This document shows positions 25,247 to 32,299 of a stretch of 32,299 nt of DNA, piece by piece. How positions within the stretch are numbered: the first letter of the stretch is position 1; each line of letters opens with the position of its first letter. Source of the stretch: Bacillota bacterium (lineage in GTDB: Bacteria > Bacillota > Clostridia > Tissierellales > MES13); the NCBI GenBank assembly GCA_009711765.1, contig VEND01000166.1, positions 1 to 32,299 of the forward strand, read 5' to 3'. The notes under the pieces are model-generated. The model had not been told where the DNA came from and made no database searches. It saw only the letters and a list, made by a program, of their open reading frames with translations. The translations under genes were made by a program, and so were the position numbers.

Positions 25247-25290
25247 AATAATACCTCCTTTTATTTAATACCCCTTTTAGTTATAAAAAA

Positions 25291-25310
25291 CCATCCAATT
25301 AAATGGATGG
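25291..25310 (-). terminator. Second hairpin of the riboswitch platform (ZU5-like gene)
   Basis: Stem CCATCCA / TGGATGG with a 6-base loop, then TTTTTT on the minus strand: a strong intrinsic terminator in the leader. Confidence 0.8.
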
Positions 25311-25330
25311 CTACTTAATCTAAATTTAAT

Positions 25331-25353
25331 AAAAGACAATGAAATTGTCTTTT
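25331..25353 (-). terminator. First hairpin of the riboswitch platform (ZU5-like gene)
   Basis: A perfect 10-bp stem AAAAGACAAT / ATTGTCTTTT with a 3-base loop, just after the aptamer. The T-run is part of the stem and continues ATT. Confidence 0.65.
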
Positions 25354-25364
25354 TCTTAAAATTA

Positions 25365-25457
25365 TTTCGGTAGCCTGGCTATCATAGATTTAAATCTTTA
25401 GACCCATGGCTTTGCGTCCTTATTTTTCAATAAGTTTGCTATTATCGATATGCCTAT
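25365..25457 (-). ncRNA. c-di-GMP-I (GEMM-I) riboswitch upstream of the secreted ZU5-like gene
   Basis: The minus strand has the GEMM-I core: TAGCAAACTTAT, a hairpin loop, AAGGACGCAAAGCCATGGG, a variable P3 ending TATGATAGCCAGG, and CTACCGAAA. TAGC and GCTA can pair to close the aptamer. The core is clearly homologous to the riboswitch at about 20 kb but the flanks differ. Two terminator hairpins follow before the gene. Outer boundaries are approximate. Confidence 0.95.
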
Positions 25458-25555
25458 TAAACTTTAGTTCTTCTTACTTTTATTAAATCACAATGTTGCT
25501 ATATTGGTAAATAGTTCTTTGGTACTATTTTTTGTACATGCCTTAAATTTATAAA

Positions 25556-25584
25556 TTGAATTACGTATAAATATAAGATATACT
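25556..25584 (+). promoter_or_regulatory. Promoter of the GAF sensor kinase
   Basis: -35 TTGAAT (25556-25561), 17-base spacer, -10 TATACT (25579-25584), about 38 bases before the ATG. Confidence 0.55.
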
Positions 25585-25621
25585 TTAAACTATAGGTTAA
25601 TTAAGAGGTGATTTAAATATA

Positions 25622-27322
25622 ATGGAAAAAATATATGTTTTATCTGAATCAAAAGAATCCTATAACAAGTTCTTTAATTTAATTAATAAACATTACAATA
25701 ACTCTTCTTTCAATTCAGATTGTGATGAGTTAATGAAAAATATAGAAAGTCAAACTAGCAATCACCCCAGTTATGAAAACCTTAATATTTTATTTATTGA
25801 GTATCCTTATATGGATAAGGTAAAGGATTGTATTGAAAATATAGATTCATCTAATTACATAGTTATTAGTTTTTTTACAAAAAAACCTAGTAATATACAT
25901 AAGTATAAAAATCTCTTTAAATTTATTAATGTGAGTAATAAAGCTAATGTATACCAATTTTTCTTTAATAAACTTAAACAAGAAATTATAAATAAAAAGA
26001 AAATTTTATTTCTTCAATCTGAAGTGAAAGAATTTTATGAAATAGGTAAATCTCTTTCTTCTGAAAGAGATACAATGAAACTTCTGAATATGATAATAAA
26101 TAGTAGTATGAAACTTACCAATTCTGATGGAGGCACTATTTATTTAGTTATAGATAAATTTACAAAATCCTGGTCTTCAATAAAGGATTCAAACTATGAA
26201 GACAAACTCTTAAAATTTGAAATAGCTAAAAATAATAGTATGGATATTAATCTTGAAACTAGTACAACATCTATTACTAAGGAAAGTATCTTTGGTCATA
26301 CTGTTATAACAGGTAAATCCTTGAAAATAGATGATGTTTACAATATAGATAAAAACTTAAGTTATAAACATAATAAAAAATTTGATATGCTTACTGGTTA
26401 TAAAACAAAATCCATGCTTTCTATACCTATGAAGGATAATGAAAATAATGTTACAGGAGTTATACAACTAATAAATAAGAAAACTTCCTACAATGAAAAA
26501 ATTGATTACTCAAGTATTAGTTCATTTAAAAAAATAATTTCATATGATGATCATGATGAGTCTATTATGAATTCATTAGCATCCCAAGCGGCAGTAATAC
26601 TTGATAATAATATTTTATATAAGGATATGCAAAATTTATTAAATCGATATAAAGAACAAAATGAACATTTATCTTTTTTAAGTAAAAAACTTCTTAAATC
26701 AAATGAAGATGAAAGAAAAAGAATAGCAAGGGAAATCCATGATGGACCAGCTCAATACTCTAGTAACTCTTTACTTAGATTAGAGCTAATAAAAAAATAC
26801 TTTGAAAAAGAAAATTATGATAAATATAAAATAGAATTAAATAACTTAGAAGAAAGTCTAAGAGAAACTTTAAAAGAAACTAGAACTATTATATATGACC
26901 TTAAACCATCTTATTTAGAAAATGGGTTAATCTCATCTATAAAAACTTATTTAAATAAGTTTATTGATAGAACTAATTTAGATGTACAATTTGATGTTAC
27001 CGGTGATGATTCATATATTGAATATTATATGACATCAGCATTATTTAGAATTACACAGGAGGCCTTATCTAATATAGATAAACATGCAGCTGCTAAAAGT
27101 ATAAAGATTAGTTTTAATATAACTAATAAAAAAATAATACTTAAAATCTTAGATGACGGTAAAGGTTTTGATATATCAAAGTTAAATAATAAAAAACCAT
27201 CATTAAAGGGTGGTTTCGGACTTGAAGGTATAAAAGAACGTGTTGATATATTAAAAGGATCTATTAATATAGATTCAGAAATAAATAAAGGTACTGAAAT
27301 AAAAATAAATATACCATTATAA
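25622..27322 (+). CDS. Cytoplasmic GAF-domain sensor histidine kinase, HisKA_3 (NarL-partner) class
   Basis: Predicted 566 residues without membrane segments. Residues 1-120 look like a degenerate receiver-type fold (MEKIYVLSES at the start, NILFIEYP mid-domain) lacking clear phosphorylation residues. A GAF domain follows (about 140-330; SDGGTIYLV, SIFGHTVITGKSLKIDDVY, KSMLSIPMKDNENNVTGVIQLINK). The DHp domain carries the phospho-acceptor His373 in ERKRIAREIHDGPAQ. The ATPase domain has ALFRITQEALSNIDKHA, DDGKGFD and GGFGLEGIKERV. The HDxxAQ class phosphorylates NarL/LuxR regulators; the only one in the window is at 7938, so they may pair (inference). GAGGTG lies 11 bases before the ATG, slightly long. 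The 3' end lies in a perfect palindrome. Confidence 0.92.
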   Translation: MEKIYVLSESKESYNKFFNLINKHYNNSSFNSDCDELMKNIESQTSNHPSYENLNILFIEYPYMDKVKDCIENIDSSNYIVISFFTKKPSNIHKYKNLFKFINVSNKANVYQFFFNKLKQEIINKKKILFLQSEVKEFYEIGKSLSSERDTMKLLNMIINSSMKLTNSDGGTIYLVIDKFTKSWSSIKDSNYEDKLLKFEIAKNNSMDINLETSTTSITKESIFGHTVITGKSLKIDDVYNIDKNLSYKHNKKFDMLTGYKTKSMLSIPMKDNENNVTGVIQLINKKTSYNEKIDYSSISSFKKIISYDDHDESIMNSLASQAAVILDNNILYKDMQNLLNRYKEQNEHLSFLSKKLLKSNEDERKRIAREIHDGPAQYSSNSLLRLELIKKYFEKENYDKYKIELNNLEESLRETLKETRTIIYDLKPSYLENGLISSIKTYLNKFIDRTNLDVQFDVTGDDSYIEYYMTSALFRITQEALSNIDKHAAAKSIKISFNITNKKIILKILDDGKGFDISKLNNKKPSLKGGFGLEGIKERVDILKGSINIDSEINKGTEIKINIPL

Positions 27323-27362
27323 AAACTTCAGTTTAAACTGAAGTTTTTATAATGGTATATTT
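27307..27362. terminator. 56-bp perfect palindrome, bidirectional terminator
   Basis: Two 28-base arms match without mismatch and without a spacer, centred on GTTTAAAC. The left arm contains the last four codons and stop of the kinase gene; the right arm ends eight bases from the stop of the convergent small gene. T-runs on both sides allow termination in both directions. Arms this long and exact are unusual for a terminator. Confidence 0.8.
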
Positions 27363-27369
27363 TGTTATT

Positions 27370-27630
27370 TTAAATATTAATTGCAAAATAATCCTCTCCG
27401 TCAAAAATAATGTAATTATACCCATGTTTTATATTCTTAGTTTTGATAAACTTTACTCTCTCAGTAGCGAGTTTAGTATTTAACTCTTCTAGTTTTCTTT
27501 TATCACATTTTTTGTTGAAAACATATTCTTCATCTAAATCAATATAATCTAGTTCTGTATATATTTCTTTTTCAAAATCCTCTACTTCATAAACCCATAT
27601 TCCTTTAGTTATATTTTCCCCCTTATTCAT
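27370..27630 (-). CDS. Hypothetical 86-residue acidic protein
   Basis: I do not recognise this protein. It has no signal peptide or membrane helix. It is rich in Glu, Asp and Lys, with a probable mixed alpha/beta character (IWVYEVEDFEKEIY, then ELNTKLATERVKFIKTKN, then YNYIIFDGEDYFAINI). A strong GGGGGG-type ribosome site eight bases before the ATG and codon use like its neighbours support it as a real gene. It is convergent with the sensor kinase and divergent from the C26 peptidase gene. Confidence 0.65.
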   Translation of the reverse strand: MNKGENITKGIWVYEVEDFEKEIYTELDYIDLDEEYVFNKKCDKRKLEELNTKLATERVKFIKTKNIKHGYNYIIFDGEDYFAINI

Positions 27631-27791
27631 TAACCCTTCCCCCCTTTATACTAGATTATGTTATATTATATGAATATGTTTAAATTTTCAGAATATTTCA
27701 TTAATAGTTTTAATAAATATATTTTTTTAATTCCCTTTATAGTTACTACTCCATATTATAAAGTATAATAAATTAACTTGGAGGTATTAAA

Positions 27792-28535
27792 ATGAAGCCC
27801 CTTATAGGAATAACAACCTATTTTATTTCTAATAGTGAAATGTATAAAAGTAAAATTAGAGGTTTATCTGATCAAGATATATTAATGTCTTCAATGGATT
27901 ATTATAATAGTGTAGAGAATTCAGGAGGAATACCTATAGCTATTCCTATAATTACTAAAGAAAATATAAAAGAATTAGTTAACAAATTAGATGGGATTAT
28001 TTTTTCCGGTGGGGTAGATATAAACCCTTTGAAATATGATAACAATATTAATAATGGTATAGGTAAAATTATCCCGAAGAGAGATGATTTTGAGTTTCTT
28101 TTACTAAAGGAGATGTTCAAAAGCAAAAAACCTATACTAGGTATCTGTAGGGGATTACAGCTTATTAATGTATTCTTTAAAGGAACATTGCACCAAGATA
28201 TATCTTTAAAAACTAACATTAAACACTCTTATTTAAAAGCTCCAAAATATCTCCCTTGTCATAGGGTTTGTATAGATGTAAATACTAAATTATATGATAT
28301 TTTTAAAAGCAAAAAAATATATGTTAATAGCTTTCATCATCAAACTGTTAAAGATCTTGGAGAAAATTTATTAAAAACAGCTTGGTCTGATGATGGATTT
28401 ATAGAGGCAATAGAACATAAAAATTATCCCTTTTTATTAGCAGTACAATGGCACCCTGAAATGATGGCTATAAAGGACAGTAAGCAGTTAAACATTTTTA
28501 AAGTCTTTATTAATGCAATAAAAAAAGGCTACTGA
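27792..28535 (+). CDS. Peptidase C26 / class I glutamine amidotransferase-like protein (gamma-glutamyl hydrolase type)
   Basis: A 247-residue PuuD-like protein. It opens MKPLIGITTYF and has FSGGVDINPLKY, the nucleophile Cys119 in PILGICRGLQLINV, and His221 and Glu223 in AVQWHPEMM, a complete catalytic triad. Relatives cleave gamma-glutamyl bonds, for example gamma-glutamyl-GABA. The substrate here is not predictable, as no polyamine genes adjoin it. GGAGG lies at normal distance, and a TATAAT at 27764-27769 marks its promoter. The stop lies two bases from the convergent tadA stop. Confidence 0.9.
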   Translation: MKPLIGITTYFISNSEMYKSKIRGLSDQDILMSSMDYYNSVENSGGIPIAIPIITKENIKELVNKLDGIIFSGGVDINPLKYDNNINNGIGKIIPKRDDFEFLLLKEMFKSKKPILGICRGLQLINVFFKGTLHQDISLKTNIKHSYLKAPKYLPCHRVCIDVNTKLYDIFKSKKIYVNSFHHQTVKDLGENLLKTAWSDDGFIEAIEHKNYPFLLAVQWHPEMMAIKDSKQLNIFKVFINAIKKGY

Positions 28536-28549
28536 AATTAATCAGTAGC
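28528..28549 (-). terminator. Terminator of tadA, overlapping the end of the C26 peptidase gene
   Basis: Stem GCTACTGA / TCAGTAGC with a 6-base loop, followed on the minus strand by CTTTTTTTATT. It includes the last codons and stops of both convergent genes. Confidence 0.8.
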
Positions 28550-28990
28550 TCTTAGTTTCTTAAAAAATTTCTTCATTATATATGAAGACTGTTTCTCCAT
28601 TACACCCCAACTGGTATCTATTCTATGATTTAGGCTGGGGTTATCTGTTATATTAACTACAGAGCCACATCCTCCCATTTTAACATCTTTAGCTCCTATG
28701 ACTAACCTCTGTAACCTTGAACTCATTATTGCTCCTGCACACATAGGACAAGGCTCTATGGTTACATACATAGTACATCCTATGAGCCTCCAACCCCCCA
28801 GTTTTTTTGCTGCTCTTTTAATTGCTATTATTTCTGCATGGGCTGTAGGATCCTTTAGGGTTTCTTTCATATTATAGCCTGTCGCTATTATTTTATTATC
28901 CTTTACTATAACAGCTCCCACAGGAACCTCAAATATATCGTAAGCCCTAAATGCTTCATTCAGGGCTAATTTCATAAAGTATTCATCCAT
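28538..28990 (-). CDS. tadA: TadA: tRNA-specific adenosine deaminase
   Basis: A 150-residue zinc deaminase. His51 and Glu53 in TAHAEI, and Cys81 and Cys84 in EPCPMCAGAI, bind zinc and catalyse A34-to-inosine conversion in tRNA-Arg(ACG). The start is the ATG at 28990 with AGGTGA upstream; the frame stays open further only because it runs through the tRNA-Arg gene. That tRNA ends 20 bases upstream and has a consensus promoter, so tadA is probably co-transcribed with it. Confidence 0.96.
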   Translation of the reverse strand: MDEYFMKLALNEAFRAYDIFEVPVGAVIVKDNKIIATGYNMKETLKDPTAHAEIIAIKRAAKKLGGWRLIGCTMYVTIEPCPMCAGAIMSSRLQRLVIGAKDVKMGGCGSVVNITDNPSLNHRIDTSWGVMEKQSSYIMKKFFKKLRATD

Positions 28991-29009
28991 ATTAAATTCA
29001 CCTTTTTTA

Positions 29010-29086
29010 TGGTGCACCCGGGAGGATTCGAACCCCCGGCACATGCCTTAGGAGGGCACTGCTCTATCCTACTGAGCTACGGATGC
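29010..29086 (-). tRNA. tRNA-Arg (anticodon CCU)
   Basis: A 77-nt cloverleaf with encoded CCA. Acceptor GCATCCG / CGGGTGC (one G-U), D arm GCTC / GAGC, anticodon arm GTGCC / GGCAT around loop CTCCTAA with anticodon CCT at 29052-29050, and T arm GGGGG TTCGAAT CCTCC. It reads AGG codons. Confidence 0.97.
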
Positions 29087-29104
29087 ATAATTTAACGCTT
29101 TTAT

Positions 29105-29133
29105 ATGATACAATATTTTACTCATTTTGTCAA
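29105..29133 (-). promoter_or_regulatory. Sigma-A promoter of tRNA-Arg and tadA
   Basis: On the minus strand -35 TTGACA (29133-29128), 17-base spacer, -10 TATCAT (29110-29105), about 18 bases before the tRNA 5' end. Confidence 0.8.
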
Positions 29134-29203
29134 ACTTAAGCATTTCTAATATATATATTTCCTAAATCTCCTTTTATACACATATTATATATCCTTTTTA
29201 TTT

Positions 29204-29233
29204 ATTAAACGGAGGCTTAAGCCTCCGTTTAAT
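29204..29233 (-). terminator. Terminator of asnS
   Basis: A 30-bp perfect palindrome (arms about ATTAAACGGAGGCTT) that abuts the asnS stop codon. The T-run after it is interrupted by A residues. Confidence 0.7.
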
Positions 29234-30621
29234 TAAAATTCAGCTGATTTTAAAGTTCTAGGAAATGGTATAACGTCTCTAATGTTTTTCATTCCAGTTA
29301 AATACATAACTGCTCTTTCAAATCCTAATCCAAATCCAGCATGTTTAGTTCCACCATATTTTCTTAATTCTAAATACCACCAGTAGTCTTCTTCATCAAG
29401 GTCAAATTCTTTCATTCTATCAATAAGAATATCCATTCTTTCTTCCCTTTGACTACCTCCTATTATTTCACCTACTCCAGGTACTAATAAATCCATTGCT
29501 GCTACTGTTTTATTATCGTCATTTAATCTCATATAGAAAGCTTTAATATCCTTTGGATAATCAGTAACAAAAACTGGCTTTTTATAAACTTCTTCTGTTA
29601 TATATCTTTCATGTTCTGTCTGTAAATCGTTACCCCACTCAACAGGGTATTCAAAATCCTTATCTGCATCCTTTAAAATTTCTATTGCTTTAGTATAAGT
29701 TATTCTTTCAAAGTCTGAGTTAGCTACATTTTTTAGTCTATCAACTAACCCTTTATCTATAAACTTATTAAAGAATTCTATTTCCTCTGGAGCATTTTCC
29801 ATTACATAGTTTATAATGTATTTCATCATATCCTCTGCAAGGTCCATATCATCTTTTAAATCTGCAAAGGCTATTTCAGGCTCCATCATCCAAAACTCAG
29901 CAGCATGTCTTGCTGTATTAGATCTTTCTGATCTAAATGTTGGGCCAAAAGTATATACATTTCTAAATGCTAATGCATAGGATTCTGCCTCTAATTGTCC
30001 ACTTACTGTTAGGTTCGTTTCCTTGCCAAAGAAATCTTCTTTAAAATCAACTTCACCTTCATCATCACGTTTTGCATCAAAATCAAGAGTTGTCACTCTA
30101 AACATATCTCCTGCACCTTCACAATCGCTACCTGTTATTATTGGTGTATGGACATATACAAAATCTCTTTCTTGGAAAAATTTATGGATAGCATAACTTA
30201 TCATTGACCTAACTCTAAATACAGCTGAAAAAGTATTACTTCTTGGTCTTAAATGAGCTATGCTTCTTAAATATTCAAAGCTATGTCTTTTCTTTTGAAG
30301 TGGATATTCAGGATCTGATTCCCCTTTAATTTCCACATTAGTTGCTTTTATCTCAAATGGTTGTTTAGCATTAGGCGTTAATACTAATTTACCTTCAACC
30401 TTTAAAGCTGTACTTACATTAAGCTTTGTTAATTCTTCAAAATTATCTAAATTCTTTTCTATAACTACCTGGATATTCTTAAAAAACGTTCCATCATTAA
30501 GTTCAATAAATCCAAACTTTTTTGAAGCTCTAACTGTTCTTACCCATCCTTTTATAAGAACATCTTGATCTTTGTATTCAGCTTTGTTTCTATAGATGTC
30601 TTTAATAACTGTTTTTATCAT
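29233..30621 (-). CDS. asnS: Asparaginyl-tRNA synthetase
   Basis: Predicted 462 residues, normal for bacterial AsnRS. An N-terminal OB-fold (about 15-100, [24 protein letters not shown]) precedes the class II core: [18 protein letters not shown] (motif 1 region), [25 protein letters not shown] (motif 2), and [28 protein letters not shown] (motif 3). It charges tRNA-Asn. GGAGG precedes the ATG. The leader is an Asn-specific T-box, so expression rises when tRNA-Asn is uncharged. Confidence 0.98.
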   Translation of the reverse strand: MIKTVIKDIYRNKAEYKDQDVLIKGWVRTVRASKKFGFIELNDGTFFKNIQVVIEKNLDNFEELTKLNVSTALKVEGKLVLTPNAKQPFEIKATNVEIKGESDPEYPLQKKRHSFEYLRSIAHLRPRSNTFSAVFRVRSMISYAIHKFFQERDFVYVHTPIITGSDCEGAGDMFRVTTLDFDAKRDDEGEVDFKEDFFGKETNLTVSGQLEAESYALAFRNVYTFGPTFRSERSNTARHAAEFWMMEPEIAFADLKDDMDLAEDMMKYIINYVMENAPEEIEFFNKFIDKGLVDRLKNVANSDFERITYTKAIEILKDADKDFEYPVEWGNDLQTEHERYITEEVYKKPVFVTDYPKDIKAFYMRLNDDNKTVAAMDLLVPGVGEIIGGSQREERMDILIDRMKEFDLDEEDYWWYLELRKYGGTKHAGFGLGFERAVMYLTGMKNIRDVIPFPRTLKSAEF

Positions 30622-30653
30622 ATTAATCCTCCTTCTTAAATTGTATTAAAAAA

Positions 30654-30912
30654 AGTCTTCTATCCCCATAGTAGGGACGAAGACTATTATTCGCGGTACC
30701 ACCCTTATTGTCAAAAAGACCACTTTATCAGTACGTTTTTATACTGTCCAAATTATAACGGTTCGGTTCCGTCTAAGCCTACTTTCAAAGGATTTCGGTT
30801 AGAAACTTAAGAGATGTTTTTCAATATAAGTTAAGTATCGGTCTTCCACCCTCACCGATTCGCTTAAACTCTATCTTATATTTACTCTTCTCCTCACTGT
30901 TTTTATATGTTT
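30654..30912 (-). ncRNA. T-box leader of asnS, specifier AAC (Asn)
   Basis: The minus strand has the T-box sequence AGGGTGGTACCGCG (30705-30692). It is followed by a terminator with arms AGTCTTC / GAAGACT (30685-30654) and a run of seven T. Stem I is closed by AAGAG / CTCTT with an inner ATATAAG / CTTATAT. The bulge before CTCTT contains AAC at 30818-30816 followed by A, in the usual specifier position, matching the downstream asparaginyl-tRNA synthetase. The 5' boundary is approximate. Confidence 0.93.
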
Positions 30913-30922
30913 TATTGTTTGT

Positions 30923-30951
30923 ATTTTATTATATATTATTATAAATGTCAA
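30923..30951 (-). promoter_or_regulatory. Promoter of the asnS T-box leader
   Basis: On the minus strand -35 TTGACA (30951-30946), a 17-base spacer and -10 TAAAAT (30928-30923), placed just after the stop of the upstream carboxypeptidase gene. Confidence 0.65.
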
Positions 30952-30957
30952 AGGAAA

Positions 30958-32097
30958 TTATTTGTTTTGAATATATCTTATAAATCTAATTAAAAAATTA
31001 GCTTTTTCAATATCTTTATTTACTATTAACTCAACTACTTTTGCTTTATTATTATAAAAAATAGTTAGTCTGCCTACTTTATCTCCTTTTTTTAATGGTG
31101 CTTTTATATCATTTTTTATAAAAATTTCTTTTTTTATCTCTGTTCCTTTTTTAACCAATAAACATAAATCATCCCTTGGATAAATATCTACATGTTTGTC
31201 AGCACTATTAAATACTTCTACTGTTTTTATTATATCTTTTTTTTCTACTATTTTCTTCATTTCAAAGTTTTTCATACCATAATTTAATAATTCTATACTC
31301 TTATTTTTTCTTATCTCTTTAGATTTTGCACCCATCACTATACCTATTAACCTAAATGGTTTACCATTTAGGTTAGATTCTTTTTTGTTTATAGTTGATA
31401 CTAAACAATATCCTGCATCATCTGTATACCCTGTCTTTAATCCATCTACATCTTTTATTTCTTTAAGTAAAGGATTAGTATTTTCTTTAGAAAAATTTCT
31501 ATTCTCAACTTTTAACTTTTTAATCTTTGTAATGTTTAATGTGCTTGGATATTTTTTAATAACGTGTTTTGTTAGTTTAAATACATCATTAATGGTCATA
31601 GTATTTTGACCGTTTTTTTCTGGTAATCCATTACTGTTTATATATTTTGTATTATTAAGACCAATTTTCTTTGCCTTTTCATTCATAAGGGATACAAACT
31701 TTTCTTCACTCCCTGATATATGTTCTGCCACTGCTACACAGGAATCATTAGCAGATACTATCATAATAGATTTTATTAATGTATTTAATTTTATTTTTTC
31801 TAAAGGTTTTAAATTAAAACTACTTCCCCATTCACTTGCAGCATTCTTACTTATAGTCACTATATCATCTATTTTAATCTTACCTTCCATTATTGAATCC
31901 ATAATAATTAAATAAGTCATAAGTTTAGTTATACTTGCTATGGACATTTCAGTATTTATGTTACTGCTATATAATATTTCCTCTGTTTCAAAATCCTTAA
32001 GTAATACACCTTTTAAACCATCCTCTAAGTCTTTACAAAATGCTACATTCCCAAATAATAAAAATATAACTAATACTAATATAATAATTCTTTTCAT
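30958..32097 (-). CDS. D-alanyl-D-alanine carboxypeptidase (PBP5/DacF family)
   Basis: A 379-residue low-molecular-mass penicillin-binding protein. A signal peptide of about 20 residues precedes the peptidase S11 domain, which has all three active-site motifs: SITK (in ASITKLMTYLI), SAN (in VSANDSCVAVAEHISG) and KTG (in DGLKTGYTDDAGYC). A PBP5-type C-terminal domain follows (about 280-360), ending in a short amphipathic stretch likely to hold it at the membrane. It trims the terminal D-Ala of peptidoglycan stem peptides. It could be the vegetative DacA type or the sporulation DacF type; context does not decide. GGAGGGATGAG precedes the ATG. Confidence 0.93.
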   Translation of the reverse strand: MKRIIILVLVIFLLFGNVAFCKDLEDGLKGVLLKDFETEEILYSSNINTEMSIASITKLMTYLIIMDSIMEGKIKIDDIVTISKNAASEWGSSFNLKPLEKIKLNTLIKSIMIVSANDSCVAVAEHISGSEEKFVSLMNEKAKKIGLNNTKYINSNGLPEKNGQNTMTINDVFKLTKHVIKKYPSTLNITKIKKLKVENRNFSKENTNPLLKEIKDVDGLKTGYTDDAGYCLVSTINKKESNLNGKPFRLIGIVMGAKSKEIRKNKSIELLNYGMKNFEMKKIVEKKDIIKTVEVFNSADKHVDIYPRDDLCLLVKKGTEIKKEIFIKNDIKAPLKKGDKVGRLTIFYNNKAKVVELIVNKDIEKANFLIRFIRYIQNK

Positions 32098-32180
32098 CTC
32101 ATCCCTCCATAAGAAACTATATTTTAGTATTCTTACCTAAATGAAAAGAATTATAATATTTTAGTTAAATTTTAAAAAAG

Positions 32181-32204
32181 GCGGCGATTAAATGATTTCG
32201 CCGC
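32181..32204 (-). terminator. Terminator of the gene cut by the right edge
   Basis: A GC-rich 7-bp stem GCGGCGA / TCGCCGC with a 10-base loop, followed on the minus strand by CTTTTTT. It lies 18 bases beyond the stop of the partial gene at the edge. Confidence 0.85.
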
Positions 32205-32221
32205 TTATTCTTGGCTCTTCA

Positions 32222-32299
32222 CTAATCGTCAATGTTATAAGTTATTCCGTGTACACTTTTGTAGTGTATAGGTTCCATTAACCCATCACAATTCTGACA
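32222..32299 (-). CDS. C-terminal fragment of a small protein with a CxxC motif
   Basis: Only the last 25 codons are inside the window: CQNCDGLMEPIHYKSVHGIT followed by five residues and TAG at 32224-32222. The CxNC-type pair suggests a zinc ribbon, and the fragment looks coding because a strong terminator follows directly. The family cannot be named from this piece. Confidence 0.6.
   Translation of the reverse strand, partial: CQNCDGLMEPIHYKSVHGITYNIDD

Noticed and set aside
28991..29044. N-terminal extension of TadA
   Set aside because: The extra codons lie in the tRNA-Arg gene; a ribosome site marks the ATG at 28990.
1..32299. Mobile elements, prophage, CRISPR or defence island
   Set aside because: No transposase, integrase, regularly spaced direct repeats or restriction/defence enzymes were found; gene order and base composition look uniform and chromosomal.

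Overview
The window is very AT-rich, has strong GGAGG-type ribosome binding sites, and carries a T-box, c-di-GMP-I riboswitches, a Gram-positive-style Flp/Tad pilus locus without a secretin, and a his operon whose first gene is hisZ. This points to an anaerobic, probably spore-forming Firmicute of the Clostridia/Tissierellia type. It reads as chromosomal: I see no transposase, integrase, phage gene or CRISPR array.

Layout. 1-567: a small Tyr/Gly/Pro/Arg-rich repeat protein. 582-7695 (minus): a complete Flp-type pilus operon in the order flp pilin, TadE, TadG-like, CpaB, TadZ/CpaE, CpaF ATPase, TadB, TadC, DUF192 protein. A hairpin terminator sits just after the pilin gene. 7938-8585 (plus): a divergent NarL-type response regulator; an inverted repeat lies where an activator of the pilin promoter would bind. 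8628-16538 (minus): the histidine operon hisZ-G-D-C-B-H-A-F-IE. Beyond hisIE is a small gene that is a free-standing paralogue of the HisZ C-terminal domain, with its own promoter and an operator-like repeat shared with the his promoter. 16703-18606: a MocR-type GntR regulator divergent from a GNAT acetyltransferase, with a perfect 12-bp palindrome between them.

18729-27322 is a signalling region. It holds a PAS-PAS-GGDEF diguanylate cyclase behind a c-di-GMP-I riboswitch, a metallo-beta-lactamase-fold hydrolase, and a 1155-residue zinc-ribbon/class III adenylyl cyclase/STAND ATPase/TPR protein. It also holds a small secreted ZU5-like protein behind a second c-di-GMP-I riboswitch, and a GAF sensor kinase of the HisKA_3 class, the class that partners NarL-type regulators. 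A 56-bp perfect palindrome closes the kinase gene.

27370-32299 is mostly housekeeping: a peptidase C26 amidotransferase, tRNA adenosine deaminase tadA downstream of tRNA-Arg(CCU), asnS under an Asn T-box, a D-Ala-D-Ala carboxypeptidase, and the tail of one more gene at the right edge.

How it fits together (inference): surface-structure genes sit with two-component, c-di-GMP and probable cAMP signalling genes, so much of the window may serve attachment or lifestyle switching. The observations most worth checking are the HisZ C-terminal paralogue with its shared operator, the diguanylate cyclase that lacks an I-site but has its own riboswitch, the secreted ZU5-like protein under c-di-GMP control, and the cyclase/hydrolase pair.
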